The notes under the pieces were generated by a model, which had not been told where the DNA came from, did not search any database, and saw nothing but the letters and a program-made list of their open reading frames with translations. A stretch of DNA of 64,000 bases, taken from Bacteroidaceae bacterium (GTDB lineage: Bacteria; Bacteroidota; Bacteroidia; Bacteroidales; Bacteroidaceae). Location of the stretch: contig JAFTNZ010000030.1 in the NCBI GenBank assembly GCA_017451645.1, forward strand, positions 242,998 through 306,997, written 5' to 3'. Position 1 is the stretch's first letter, and each line of letters opens with the position of its first letter. The translations under genes were made by a program, and so were the position numbers. Shown piece by piece: positions 16,030-25,132 of the stretch.

Positions 16030-17265
16030 TTATAATGGATAGTTGGCACTCAGTCCGAAACTCCATCCGGTGGCATTCATGTCATCGGCTGTTGGCGCTT
16101 CCCAATGGTCATATCCAGCCGTCAGGCTGATAGAGGTTCTTGGGGATGCGTGCCATGTCAGCGATACTCCGCCGGCGTATCCCCACCCTTTGTGTCCGCC
16201 TATGACCAACTGAGTGTCTCCGTTGTCGTATGTGTTTTGCGGATAAAATCCGTATCCTCCGCGCAGATTGGCTCCGAGCGCTAACCGGCCATTTGGCATG
16301 GGATAGTTCAGATAAGGGCCGGCGGTGATGGTAGCATGGTCAATGGGGCGTTCTTGCAATATTCCGTCTATCTCTATGGGAGAACTGCTCAGGCCGATAC
16401 GTCCGCCTACACCGATGTAGTCAGAGGGGAACCATGCAGCCTCCATTCCCACCCGATAGCCGTAGGCCGATTTTACCTGATGTCCTCCTATAATGCCTTC
16501 TATGGCATGGGGTAATGTATATTCCATATAGAGTGCAGCAAAAGAAGCCCCCCCAGGTTGTTGTCCGTGTGCCTTATCGTTTGTTGTCTGCTTCTTTTGG
16601 GGGGCATAGAACAGGTCAGTCAGTGCATACCCCAGTTCGGCGGAGAGAATACCGATGCCTGCACCAACCATCACATCGCTTGTCCAGTGCTTGTCGTTGA
16701 TGCGTCTCAGCAATGCGGTGGAAGTGGCTACACCGTATGCTCCCACGCTGTACCATGAGTTCCGGTGTCCATATTCCTTGGCAAAAAGGGAGGCAGTCAG
16801 GAATGCTGCAGCTGTGTGTCCGCTTGGAAAAGAACGGTTGTTGCTTCCGTCAGGCCGTACTCTTTTTGATAATCGTTTGGTTCCCTCCACACTCACTCCC
16901 ATGATGGCTGTAGATATTGCACTCCGCACAATCAGTTCGCTCCACGAGTGAGTGCGGCTCTCTACACCTAAAGCTTTCATTCCCACTAGTGCCATGGCTG
17001 GTACAAATCGGAGCACTTCATCGGCTTTGTAGCTGAAGGCCGGTGTATAGCCGGTTGCCGGTGGGTTGCCTCCATGGTCGAAACTGATAGTGGCCCCCGT
17101 CAGTACCAATCCTCCTCCAATGGCGGGAAGAAGCCATTCCCTATGGGGAGTGGTGGACAAGGTGTCTTCTTTTCCTATGTTTATCTTTGCTTCAGCAAAC
17201 GTGCTCAATGCACACAATATCAATATTATGACAATCTTTGATTTGTATCTTTTAGCTTCCTTCAT
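16030..17265 (-). CDS. PAP2-family phosphatase with outer-membrane-barrel-like C-terminus
   Basis: 411 aa with a signal peptide ending near residue 26. Residues ~90-220 hold the PAP2 motifs: KRLSKRVRPDG (motif C1), SFPSGHTAAAF (C2) and NDKHWTSDVMVGAGIG (C3, catalytic His). Residues ~245-411 are different: alternating aromatic beta-strand pattern with GYRVGMEAAWFPSDYIGVGGRIG and a terminal NYPL, like an eight-strand barrel. Family knowledge: removes phosphate from isoprenoid or lipid-A phosphates outside the inner membrane. The fusion suggests anchoring at the outer membrane. It shares its direction with the ABC ATPase 20 bp upstream, so the two are probably co-transcribed. Confidence 0.85.
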   Translation of the reverse strand: MKEAKRYKSKIVIILILCALSTFAEAKINIGKEDTLSTTPHREWLLPAIGGGLVLTGATISFDHGGNPPATGYTPAFSYKADEVLRFVPAMALVGMKALGVESRTHSWSELIVRSAISTAIMGVSVEGTKRLSKRVRPDGSNNRSFPSGHTAAAFLTASLFAKEYGHRNSWYSVGAYGVATSTALLRRINDKHWTSDVMVGAGIGILSAELGYALTDLFYAPQKKQTTNDKAHGQQPGGASFAALYMEYTLPHAIEGIIGGHQVKSAYGYRVGMEAAWFPSDYIGVGGRIGLSSSPIEIDGILQERPIDHATITAGPYLNYPMPNGRLALGANLRGGYGFYPQNTYDNGDTQLVIGGHKGWGYAGGVSLTWHASPRTSISLTAGYDHWEAPTADDMNATGWSFGLSANYPL

Positions 17266-17285
17266 ATTCTGGTTTTATTCCTTGT

Positions 17286-18119
17286 TTAAGAAGTTTTGTC
17301 AATGCAGAATCTCATCGTTTGAGGGTCGAATGTGAATCCCTTTCCGGTGAAGAATTCTCCGAGTTGTCCGTTTTCAGTCAACTCTTTGGGAGAACCTATG
17401 CAGATTGATTCTTCCGTTGGGTCTTCTCCTCTTCTTCTTTTCATCATCCATAGTGAATCAGCCGTCTGTAGCGCCAATTCTACATCGTGTGTTGACAAGA
17501 AGATAGTTTTCCCCTCCTCGTGCGCCAATCTGCATAACAAGAGCATTGTCTCTACCTTGCTCGGATAGTCGAGGTATGCTGTCGGTTCGTCTAAAAAGAT
17601 TATGGGTGTTTCTTGTGCCAATGCTTTAGCTATCATCACCTTCTGTCGTTCGCCATCGCTCAGTGTGTCCACCATGCGATTGGCAAAATCTTTCATTCCC
17701 ACCAACTCTAATGCCTTGTCTGTGATTATCCGGTCGTCGGGCGAAAGGTTTCCTAAAAAACCTGTGTAGGGTTGCCTTCCCAGACTGGTCAGTTCGCTTA
17801 CCGTCATGTGGCGCACTTCTGTCCGTTCCGTCAGCACCACTCCGATGAGGCGTGCACGCTCACTTCCGCTGAGTGCGTCCAACCTGTTTCCTCGGATGCT
17901 GATTCCACCTGCCAAGGGAGGTTGGAAAGCCGATAAGGTGCGTAGTAGCGTACTTTTTCCCGCTCCGTTGGCTCCGAGCAGACAAGTGAATTCCCCTTCG
18001 TAGAGTGCAGCATTGATGTCCTGTGCTACCGTTCTGCTCTTTTGACCTTTTTCCAGATATCCTATGGAGAGTCCGTCCAACCGTATAGTTTCTTTTCTCT
18101 TCATTTTCTCTTTTTCCAC
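17286..18119 (-). CDS. FecE/FepC-type ABC transporter ATP-binding protein, permease absent
   Basis: 277 aa. Walker A GANGAGKST, signature LSDGERQ, Walker B IIFLDEPTAYLD and the H-loop STHD are intact. Sequence style (GVVLTERTEVRHMTVSELTSLGRQPYTGF) is that of iron-siderophore/cobalamin importer ATPases. The FecCD-type permease and binding protein that normally sit beside it are missing from this window: upstream is the divergent PL1 gene and downstream the PAP2 gene. It must use a permease encoded elsewhere. Confidence 0.9.
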   Translation of the reverse strand: MEKEKMKRKETIRLDGLSIGYLEKGQKSRTVAQDINAALYEGEFTCLLGANGAGKSTLLRTLSAFQPPLAGGISIRGNRLDALSGSERARLIGVVLTERTEVRHMTVSELTSLGRQPYTGFLGNLSPDDRIITDKALELVGMKDFANRMVDTLSDGERQKVMIAKALAQETPIIFLDEPTAYLDYPSKVETMLLLCRLAHEEGKTIFLSTHDVELALQTADSLWMMKRRRGEDPTEESICIGSPKELTENGQLGEFFTGKGFTFDPQTMRFCIDKTS

Positions 18120-18145
18120 AAAGTTCGGGAAAAATAATCATGTGG

Positions 18146-18157
18146 CCAAGCGCTTGG
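18146..18157. promoter_or_regulatory. Perfect 12-bp palindrome in the ABC/PL1 divergent region
   Basis: CCAAGCGCTTGG, a possible operator. No second copy found near; function is inference. Confidence 0.25.
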
Positions 18158-18243
18158 TGAAGAATTTGTTGTATGCAGAAGAAAAAACAGGATAGGTATG
18201 GAGAAAAGTTGCATTTATGTGCGAATGGCATTGAAAAAAGCGT

Positions 18244-18251
18244 TACCTTTG
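18244..18251 (+). promoter_or_regulatory. -7 box of the PL1 pectate lyase gene
   Basis: TACCTTTG, 54 bp before ATG 18305; no good -33 box at 19-20 bp. Confidence 0.4.
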
Positions 18252-18304
18252 TCGCAATGGAAAAACGAATGTGAAACAATTACTTTAAAAACAACAAATT
18301 CTTC

Positions 18305-21300
18305 ATGAAGAAACTCTTTTTTATCTTGTCGTTGGGGTTGGTTTGTTGCACCGTGTCGGCACAAACTTATGTCAGTGCAGCAGCCTCGTATGCTGGAGGC
18401 GATGGTACGAAAGATAATCCTTACCAGATAGCCACGGCGGAGGAGTTGGCCAAACTTGCTCAAGATGTGAATGCCGGGAACCACTGGAGCCGGGGAAAAT
18501 ATTTTGTGTTGACGGCCGACATCGTGATTAACGAAAATCTCCTGTCCAAAACGACCGCCAATCTCGAGGGACAAAAGGCGGGCAAATTGCTGAAACCTGT
18601 CGGCACGTTTGCCAACTACGACACGTATGTACCCTTCATGGGCGTGTTCGACGGACAAGGCCACACCATCAGTGGTATGTATCAGGCCATCTACGAAGCC
18701 AATGATGCCCTTTTCCGCGCAACAGAGAATGCTGTGGTGAAGAATGTGAACATTCGCGACAGTTACATCTACGGAGGCAAATATTGTGCCGGAGTGGTAT
18801 CCTTCGGAGTGAACACCACCATCGAAAACTGCTCGTTCGAGGGGAAAATCAAATCGTGGGAGTGGTATGGTGCCGGCATTGCCGGACAGGTGACTGGGGC
18901 TTCGCGCATAGCGAACTGCTATGCCCGCTCGACCATCAATGCCAAGAGCTATCTGGGAGGTATTGTGGGTATTGTGGGCAAAGAGAGCGACGGTTCGACA
19001 GGTGAGAATCCCACGGTGGTGGAAAACTGTTACTCCTACTCCACCCTCACGCCTACAAGCGGCAGTGCAGGAATGATAGCCGGGCGAGTGAATGCGGCGG
19101 CTAAGGTACGCAATTGCTACTACCTGCCACAGGCTTCGAACACGGCCATCATCACCAATCATGGCACACAAGAAAATGTAGTGGCCATGGCCGAAGGAGA
19201 TTTTGCCACAACAGATTTTATCACCACCCTGAACACGAATGCCGAAGCGGTGCCAGGGGCTTGCCGTTGGAAACTGGTGGAGGGTGTGCCCACATTTGAC
19301 TATTCGACCTTCACACCCGACAATGAGACTGTCGATGTGAATAGTCAGGCAACTGACCCTATGCCGGCCAATGAAGATCTGCATGCGGAGAATGCCGATG
19401 GCAAGGTTTCGCTATCATGGAAAGCACCAGCCAATGGAAAAGCACTTTCTTATAAGGTATATACAGGTGCGGATGCCGATGCCGTAACGGCCATGACGGA
19501 GAGCGTAGCTACCGTGACGGATACCTGCTATACAGTGCAAACGGAAAATTACTATACTACAATCTATTGGCGCGTGGATGCGGTTGATGGCGATGGAAAT
19601 GTGACGAAGGGTGAAGTCTGGAGCTTCCGTCCGGCCCATCTGGCTTTCCCTGGTGCTGAAGGTTACGGACGTTATGCCAAGGGAGGTCGTGGAGGTAAAG
19701 TGGTGTATGTGACCAACCTGAAAGACTCTGGTGAAGGGTCGCTCCGCTGGGCACTGACCAACGGCTCGGGACCAAGAACCATCCTTTTCAAAGTGAGTGG
19801 TGTGATAGACATGAACTTCGATGCCGCTTTCATTGATGACGAAGTGACCATCGCCGGACAATCAGCCCCTGGGAAAGGCATCTGCCTGATGCATAGCGAC
19901 CTGTCGATAGGTTCTGATAATATCTTCCGGTTCATTCGTGCCCGCCGTGGAACTGGAGAAACGGGAAATGCCATGGGTGTAGCTGAGGCTAATCATGCCA
20001 TTGTTGACCACGTGACGGCCAGTTGGGGAACGGACGAGACATTCAGTTCGCGCAACTCCAAGAACATCACCTTCCAGCGCTCTATCATTGCCGAGGCATT
20101 GGGCATTGCCGGACACAAGAACTATCCTGCAGGCACTAACCATGGCTATGCGGCCACTATTGGAGGCGACATCGGATCTTTCCACCACAACCTCTTGGCC
20201 AATTGTGCCGGACGCAACTGGAGTCTGGGTGGAGGAGCCGATGCCAGCGGCACGTATGCCGGACGTCTGGATATCTTCAACAATGTGGTCTATAACTGGG
20301 CAACACGCACCACTGATGGCGGTGCACACGAGGTCAATTTCGTGGGCAACTACTACAAGATGGGGCGCGCCACATCGCTCACTACCCTGCTGACGCTCGA
20401 AATCGAGGGCAACCTCAAGGGTACACAGAGTGTCTATGTGAAAGGTAATGTGCGCGACAATATGAACGGCACTCTCACCACTGACAAACTCAACGATACT
20501 TATAAATTGAACATTCGCGACGGACGTGGTTCACTCGATTGGGAGCCGTGGGCTACAGTCCCCTTCTTTCCCTCGTATGCAGAAATAGAGACGGCTCAAG
20601 AAGCATACAAATCGGTGCTGAGCGACATCGGTGCCAATATGCCTATGGTGGACAATACCGACCGACGCATCGTGAACGAAACAATGAACCGTAGCTACAC
20701 CTATACAGGAAGCAAGAGCGGCATTAAGGGACAGATTGATTCCGAAGCTGATTGTGGCGGATACGAAGTTTATCCTGAAGAAACTTATCCTGAAGATTTC
20801 GATACGGACCTTGACGGACTTCCCGACTGGTGGGAGGAAATTCGTGGTACCGAAACTCATTCTCCGGCAGGAGATTTTACCGACTCGAATGCCGATGTTG
20901 ATGGCGACGGATACACCGCATTGGAGGAGTATCTCGACTTCATGGCTGTCCCCCACCATCTGGTAGAGTCCGACACCGTGCTCGTGCTCGATGTGGCCGA
21001 CCTCTTCAAGGGATACACTAAGGCTCCTGTCTATAGTGCTACCTGTCCGGACGGACATCTGCAAGTGTCTGTAAATGGCCAACAGATTACTGTAAAACCT
21101 ACGACTGATAATGTATTGAGTGAACTATCCATCACTGTCACTGATAGCGAAGGGCATGGTTATACACGTCGTGTAGCCTTCGGTGTGAGCCAAAAGGCTG
21201 CCGCCACAAGCATTGCTCATGCCTGTACGGATGTAGATATTCCTCTACGCTCATTCAGTATCTACACAATGGACGGCGCTTTGATAAAACAGGGACATTG

Positions 21301-21409
21301 CACTGGTATCACCACCAATCTCGACCTCAATGGCTTGCCTTCAGGTCTCTACATGATGGTGACGACCGATATTCACGGCAAGAGCAGAAACTATAAGGTG
21401 GTGAAGTAA
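18305..21409 (+). CDS. Multidomain pectate lyase, polysaccharide lyase family 1
   Basis: 1034 aa. Signal peptide to about residue 20. Residues ~25-330 resemble a beta-helical GLUG-containing region (DGQGHTISGMYQA, KYCAGVVSFG, SYLGGIVGIVG). Residues ~350-430 are a fibronectin-III-like domain (VSLSWKAPANGKALSYKVYTG). The catalytic PL1 part starts at LAFPGAEGYGRYAKGGRGG and runs to about residue 830, with VDHVTASWGTDE typical of the group. Then a calcium-binding DTDLDGLPDWWEE...DVDGDGYTALEEY repeat and a C-terminal tail (SIYTMDGALIKQG...LPSGLYMMV) like sorting tails. Cuts polygalacturonate by beta-elimination outside the cytoplasm. Followed 64 bp later by a PL9 lyase, presumably in the same operon. 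Confidence 0.9.
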   Translation: MKKLFFILSLGLVCCTVSAQTYVSAAASYAGGDGTKDNPYQIATAEELAKLAQDVNAGNHWSRGKYFVLTADIVINENLLSKTTANLEGQKAGKLLKPVGTFANYDTYVPFMGVFDGQGHTISGMYQAIYEANDALFRATENAVVKNVNIRDSYIYGGKYCAGVVSFGVNTTIENCSFEGKIKSWEWYGAGIAGQVTGASRIANCYARSTINAKSYLGGIVGIVGKESDGSTGENPTVVENCYSYSTLTPTSGSAGMIAGRVNAAAKVRNCYYLPQASNTAIITNHGTQENVVAMAEGDFATTDFITTLNTNAEAVPGACRWKLVEGVPTFDYSTFTPDNETVDVNSQATDPMPANEDLHAENADGKVSLSWKAPANGKALSYKVYTGADADAVTAMTESVATVTDTCYTVQTENYYTTIYWRVDAVDGDGNVTKGEVWSFRPAHLAFPGAEGYGRYAKGGRGGKVVYVTNLKDSGEGSLRWALTNGSGPRTILFKVSGVIDMNFDAAFIDDEVTIAGQSAPGKGICLMHSDLSIGSDNIFRFIRARRGTGETGNAMGVAEANHAIVDHVTASWGTDETFSSRNSKNITFQRSIIAEALGIAGHKNYPAGTNHGYAATIGGDIGSFHHNLLANCAGRNWSLGGGADASGTYAGRLDIFNNVVYNWATRTTDGGAHEVNFVGNYYKMGRATSLTTLLTLEIEGNLKGTQSVYVKGNVRDNMNGTLTTDKLNDTYKLNIRDGRGSLDWEPWATVPFFPSYAEIETAQEAYKSVLSDIGANMPMVDNTDRRIVNETMNRSYTYTGSKSGIKGQIDSEADCGGYEVYPEETYPEDFDTDLDGLPDWWEEIRGTETHSPAGDFTDSNADVDGDGYTALEEYLDFMAVPHHLVESDTVLVLDVADLFKGYTKAPVYSATCPDGHLQVSVNGQQITVKPTTDNVLSELSITVTDSEGHGYTRRVAFGVSQKAAATSIAHACTDVDIPLRSFSIYTMDGALIKQGHCTGITTNLDLNGLPSGLYMMVTTDIHGKSRNYKVVK

Positions 21410-21473
21410 AATCGGTCTGAAAATAAGATTGTACTCTATCGGCCATTTTTGTGGCAACAAAACATATCATCTG

Positions 21474-24254
21474 ATGAAAAAACTTCTTTATAATTGGTTT
21501 ATAGCCCTTTTGAGCATTGCTCTTATCCCTAATGTTTCCAAGGCAGACAACGTTATCCGTGTGGATTTTGAAAACGGTATCCCATCAGGATGGGCCGCTA
21601 CAGGCATTACCGTCAAGAAAGACAATAACAGCATGAGGGCTGCCATGAGCAGCAATGCCACCCTGCTCTCACCAGCCGTTGACAATCCTACACAAGTCAG
21701 CTACAAGCATCGCGGCAGTGGTAACAACAAAGAGCTGATAGTCGAAAAATCTACCGATGGCGGAAGCACATGGACAGAGATAGGCTCCACCAAAGTCTCC
21801 TCATCGTCAAGCTATGGGTCAAGCGGCCACACCGTTGGAGAAGCCGCTTCAACCGATGTCCTGATACGTTTCACTTGCAAAAGTGCCACCATCTATATCG
21901 ATGACATCGAGATATCATACGTCAACCTTTCCGCCGAACCCACCAGACAAGCCGCATTGGAGATTTTAAAGGTGACAGGAAACACTGCCGACTTGAATAT
22001 CACTCCTGGTGATGGCACCGGCCAATTGGTAGCCTATACCGAAGGAGACAGTTTTGACTGGGCACCCACAGACGGCATGGCCTATACCGGAAGTTTCCCT
22101 AAGAAGGTGGGCAATGTAACACTGGTATCATCCGATGGCAGGACATCCGTGGAAGCAACAGGCCTGCTACCCGGTCAGACCTACACTTTTGCCACCTTTG
22201 CCTACAACGGTGATGGCGATACACGCAACTACCTGACAACGGGTGTCAGGCCAATAACTATCACCACCCTGACAATCCCCACCATTACCTTATATAATAG
22301 TAGCGTTGATTTCAAGAAGACAAAAGTCGGAAGCTATAAAGAGAGACAGGTGACATTCAGTGCCCGATACCTGACTCCCGAATCAGGCACAATAACCATT
22401 TGTAGCCCCCATGCGGACATTACCCTCAGCGCTGACGGCTCTTCATTTGCTTCATCTGCCACATTGGAATATAGCCATGCTACGGTTCAGGATACGGTAT
22501 TCACCATCCGCTTTGCCCCCACCGCCTACCAGCCTTATTCGCACCATATCGATATAGAAGGTGGAGGTGCTTCTGCCAACATGACAATACGAGGCATCGG
22601 GGCCGATACCGAGAATTATGATTACTATATTGCTCCTGATGGAAACGATGAGACAGGCGATGGCTCCATCGACCATCCATGGATGAATCTGCAACATGCC
22701 GTCAATCAGGCAAAACCGGGCGATGCCATCATCTGTCGCGGAGGCCGTTATCACTTTACCACACGTGACGGTAGCGGCAAGCTTACCGTACGCATCAAGA
22801 GTTCCGGCACAGCCGATGCTCCCATCACCATTCGCAATTACGAAGGTGAGACTCCCATTTTTGATTTCGAACAACAGTTGCTCGATTGCGGTCGCGACCG
22901 TAGCAAGGTTGGCGATCGCGGCATCCACCTTACAGGAAACTACTGGCATCTTTACGGCCTGCACATTACCCATGCTGCAGACAATGGCATCAAGTTGGAA
23001 GGAAGTCACAACCGCATTGAGCGATGCGAGTTCAGCTACAATCTCGATACCGGCCTGCAACTTGGCTTCGGACACGACTTCTCGGATAGCGGTTTCGGCT
23101 CAAAGAACGATGGTTCCTACTGTGCTTACAATGACATCATTGATTGTGACAGCCACCACAATTGCGATTTCGACACCAACTATGGCAGTGATGCCGATGG
23201 CTTTGCCTGCAAGATGCACAACGGCAAGGGCAACCGCTTTATCCGTTGCCGTGCCTGGCGCAATAGCGATGATGCTTGGGACCTCTACGAAACAGACTTC
23301 AGCGTCTATATGATAGAATGCTGGGCTTGGGAGTCAGGCAATGCCGAAGACCACACGTGGGTATATGAGTATTTCGACCAAGGTCCCAATTTCTCCGGCA
23401 ATGGCAATGGCATCAAGCTCGGAGGCAATGGCACAGGAGGCAGTTCGATGGGCGTACACTATGCCTACAACTGTGTAGCATTTGGGTGTGACAAATCGGG
23501 CTCTACCAAAGGCTTCGATTGCAACAGCCACAAGGATGGCCACGTCATCATCGGTGGGTTGGCTTTCGACAATGGCTATGACTATATGTTCGAATCTGGT
23601 GGTGGAGCTAATTCCCTCTTCTACAACAATGTATGTTTCGGACGTCAGGAGATACTTGTAGGCACTGAGAGTCACAATGCCTTCTTGGGAACTCCCGAAC
23701 AAGGAAAAACATTCTACAATCACGTGGTGACAGGCTTCAGCCGTACTGATTATGAGAGCCTCAGTGAAGCAGATGCCCTTGCCCCTCGTGGGACAGACGG
23801 ATCCCTTCCCACTCGCTTTGCCCGTCTCAAGAGTGGTAGCAAATTGGTCGATGCCGGTATCGACAAACCACTTCCTTTCACCGACGAATTCCCCTTCATT
23901 CTGCAACCCATCTATGGTAATGGGCGCGACCTTGGTCCTTACGAATTGCAAGAGGGAAGCATCAATACCGGTGCCCAATCCATCACCACCCATCATCAGC
24001 AAACCACCTTTGCGCTCCTTCCTGGCAGACATGGCGAAGAAGTGGTTGTACGTATCAGTAGCGAAGCTCCTGCTGTTGCCACCCTATACCTCTGTCGTAT
24101 CAACGGGCAGATTATCCGTACACAGCAGACCACCCCTCTCGAACCGGATGTAGAGTACTACTTTCCCATTAATACCGCTCAATTATCCAAAGGAGCTTAC
24201 CTGATTCAAGCAAAGATAAATGGCCAGACCATCACTCGCAAGATGATATTCTGA
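21474..24254 (+). CDS. Pectate lyase L-like protein, polysaccharide lyase family 9
   Basis: 926 aa from ATG 21474 (MKKLLYNWFIALLSIALIPNVSKA, a clear signal peptide); an upstream in-frame start at 21429 would place 15 residues before the signal and is less likely. Residues ~30-160 are a lectin-like domain, ~180-280 FN3-like, ~290-380 an Ig-like strand domain. The lyase begins at YYIAPDGNDETGDGS and is a right-handed parallel beta-helix with PL9 hallmarks: GNYWHLYGLHITHAADNGIKLEG, DADGFACKMHNGKGN and NSDDAWDLYETD, whose Lys and Asp residues would give the base and calcium sites. Ends in a sorting-type tail (LSKGAYLIQAKINGQTITRKMIF). Endo-acting on polygalacturonan. Last gene before the AT-rich island. 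Confidence 0.88.
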   Translation: MKKLLYNWFIALLSIALIPNVSKADNVIRVDFENGIPSGWAATGITVKKDNNSMRAAMSSNATLLSPAVDNPTQVSYKHRGSGNNKELIVEKSTDGGSTWTEIGSTKVSSSSSYGSSGHTVGEAASTDVLIRFTCKSATIYIDDIEISYVNLSAEPTRQAALEILKVTGNTADLNITPGDGTGQLVAYTEGDSFDWAPTDGMAYTGSFPKKVGNVTLVSSDGRTSVEATGLLPGQTYTFATFAYNGDGDTRNYLTTGVRPITITTLTIPTITLYNSSVDFKKTKVGSYKERQVTFSARYLTPESGTITICSPHADITLSADGSSFASSATLEYSHATVQDTVFTIRFAPTAYQPYSHHIDIEGGGASANMTIRGIGADTENYDYYIAPDGNDETGDGSIDHPWMNLQHAVNQAKPGDAIICRGGRYHFTTRDGSGKLTVRIKSSGTADAPITIRNYEGETPIFDFEQQLLDCGRDRSKVGDRGIHLTGNYWHLYGLHITHAADNGIKLEGSHNRIERCEFSYNLDTGLQLGFGHDFSDSGFGSKNDGSYCAYNDIIDCDSHHNCDFDTNYGSDADGFACKMHNGKGNRFIRCRAWRNSDDAWDLYETDFSVYMIECWAWESGNAEDHTWVYEYFDQGPNFSGNGNGIKLGGNGTGGSSMGVHYAYNCVAFGCDKSGSTKGFDCNSHKDGHVIIGGLAFDNGYDYMFESGGGANSLFYNNVCFGRQEILVGTESHNAFLGTPEQGKTFYNHVVTGFSRTDYESLSEADALAPRGTDGSLPTRFARLKSGSKLVDAGIDKPLPFTDEFPFILQPIYGNGRDLGPYELQEGSINTGAQSITTHHQQTTFALLPGRHGEEVVVRISSEAPAVATLYLCRINGQIIRTQQTTPLEPDVEYYFPINTAQLSKGAYLIQAKINGQTITRKMIF

Positions 24255-24414
24255 GCCTACCCTAAACAACATTCTCCCGGAATCCTGTTTGTCCATCTTT
24301 ACGCAGGTGTAAACAATATCAGGATGGAAATGACGAAAGTGTAAAGACTTTCAGGGGATTTCAAAAAAGGTATCTATTGATTTAGACTATGAAACAGAAA
24401 ACCGTCTACTGAAA

Positions 24415-24570
24415 TCAGAAAAAGACACCCTGTTTGTGGCAATACTCCTTCAACTCCCTGTACTCCACCTTCCGCATCATCCGTTCCAAGGCATTCATAC
24501 CAAGGTTCATAGCCAGGAAGCAAATGACAGGCAAAGCAAAGATAATAATATATAATATTGTACGTCTCAT
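24415..24570 (-). CDS. 51-aa single-span membrane peptide at the end of the island operon
   Basis: ATG 24570 opens a short frame: MRRTILYIIIFALPVICFLA, one hydrophobic segment after two Arg (so N-in), then a charged helix NALERMMRKVEYRELKEYCHK ending at TGA 24415-24417. It begins 8 bp after the 159-aa gene upstream, which points to co-transcription and coupling. No family recognised. It could be an accessory subunit or a toxic or anchoring peptide; nothing in the sequence decides. The remaining 160 bp to the PL9 gene hold nothing I can name. Confidence 0.5.
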   Translation of the reverse strand: MRRTILYIIIFALPVICFLAMNLGMNALERMMRKVEYRELKEYCHKQGVFF

Positions 24571-24578
24571 GCTCTTAT

Positions 24579-25058
24579 TCACAACATCGGATTCGGTTCC
24601 TCAAAAATATACACATCATAAACACTATTCAAAAAAGTCTGGATATGTACTCCCATTTTCATATCCGAAGTTTTGACCAACACATCTGCATAACCGTAAT
24701 ACTGTCTGAATCCCGTAGGAATGATTGATGTCGAATAGACATCCACATTTTCGAAATATTCCGAGAATATTTTTATAAATTCCTCCTTGTCAATCAAGTT
24801 ATATTCTTCATGACGAATCATTGGATAGCGATAACAGTAACAAGAGAAAGATACCGGATTGGTCAGATAAGGTTTGATTATAGACGTATCGTTGCCTGTG
24901 ATTGCATCCGCAAAAGCCTTATGTACAATTCGTTTGTCGTATTTCCTTTGTTCTCGGACAAACAAGTCTTCATACTCTCCTTCTTGAGTTCTTCCCCACG
25001 AATCCAACACTCCGTCATAATCAAACCTATAATATATTCTCTTCATCAATGATTCCAT
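24579..25058 (-). CDS. Unknown protein related to the tail of the 249-aa membrane protein
   Basis: 159 aa from ATG 25058, which has a GAAGGAAG sequence just upstream; a TTG at 25076 is the only other option. The segment KAFADAITGNDTSIIKPYLTNPVSF parallels KAFERAWQTLDASIVEPYLTHDF in the 249-aa island protein, and both then have a short KEE(Y/F) stretch and a strand-rich end. This layout (helices then a curved sheet, with an A-x-x-x-x-D-x-SII-x-PYLT entry) suggests an NTF2-like fold. No signal peptide. Own -7 box 39 bp upstream. Function unknown. Confidence 0.6.
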   Translation of the reverse strand: MESLMKRIYYRFDYDGVLDSWGRTQEGEYEDLFVREQRKYDKRIVHKAFADAITGNDTSIIKPYLTNPVSFSCYCYRYPMIRHEEYNLIDKEEFIKIFSEYFENVDVYSTSIIPTGFRQYYGYADVLVKTSDMKMGVHIQTFLNSVYDVYIFEEPNPML

Positions 25059-25096
25059 GGTTCTTCCTTCAGTCAATTCAGATTATATTCTTTGTG

Positions 25097-25104
25097 CAAA
25101 GGTA
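25097..25104 (-). promoter_or_regulatory. -7 box before the 159-aa island gene
   Basis: TACCTTTG on the minus strand; no TTTG at the expected -33 distance. Confidence 0.4.
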
Positions 25105-25132
25105 ATCATTTATTTTGGTTTACATTGTGACC

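Noticed and set aside
18215-19384. 389-codon minus-strand frame opposite the PL1 gene
   Set aside because: Antisense to a clear lyase with signal peptide; its own sequence has no recognisable domain and odd composition.
22452-23313. Long frames on both strands inside the PL9 gene
   Set aside because: Mirror frames of repetitive beta-helix coding sequence.
24434-24676. 80-codon plus-strand frame at the end of the island
   Set aside because: Opposite to the 51-aa and 159-aa genes, which fit operon direction and spacing.
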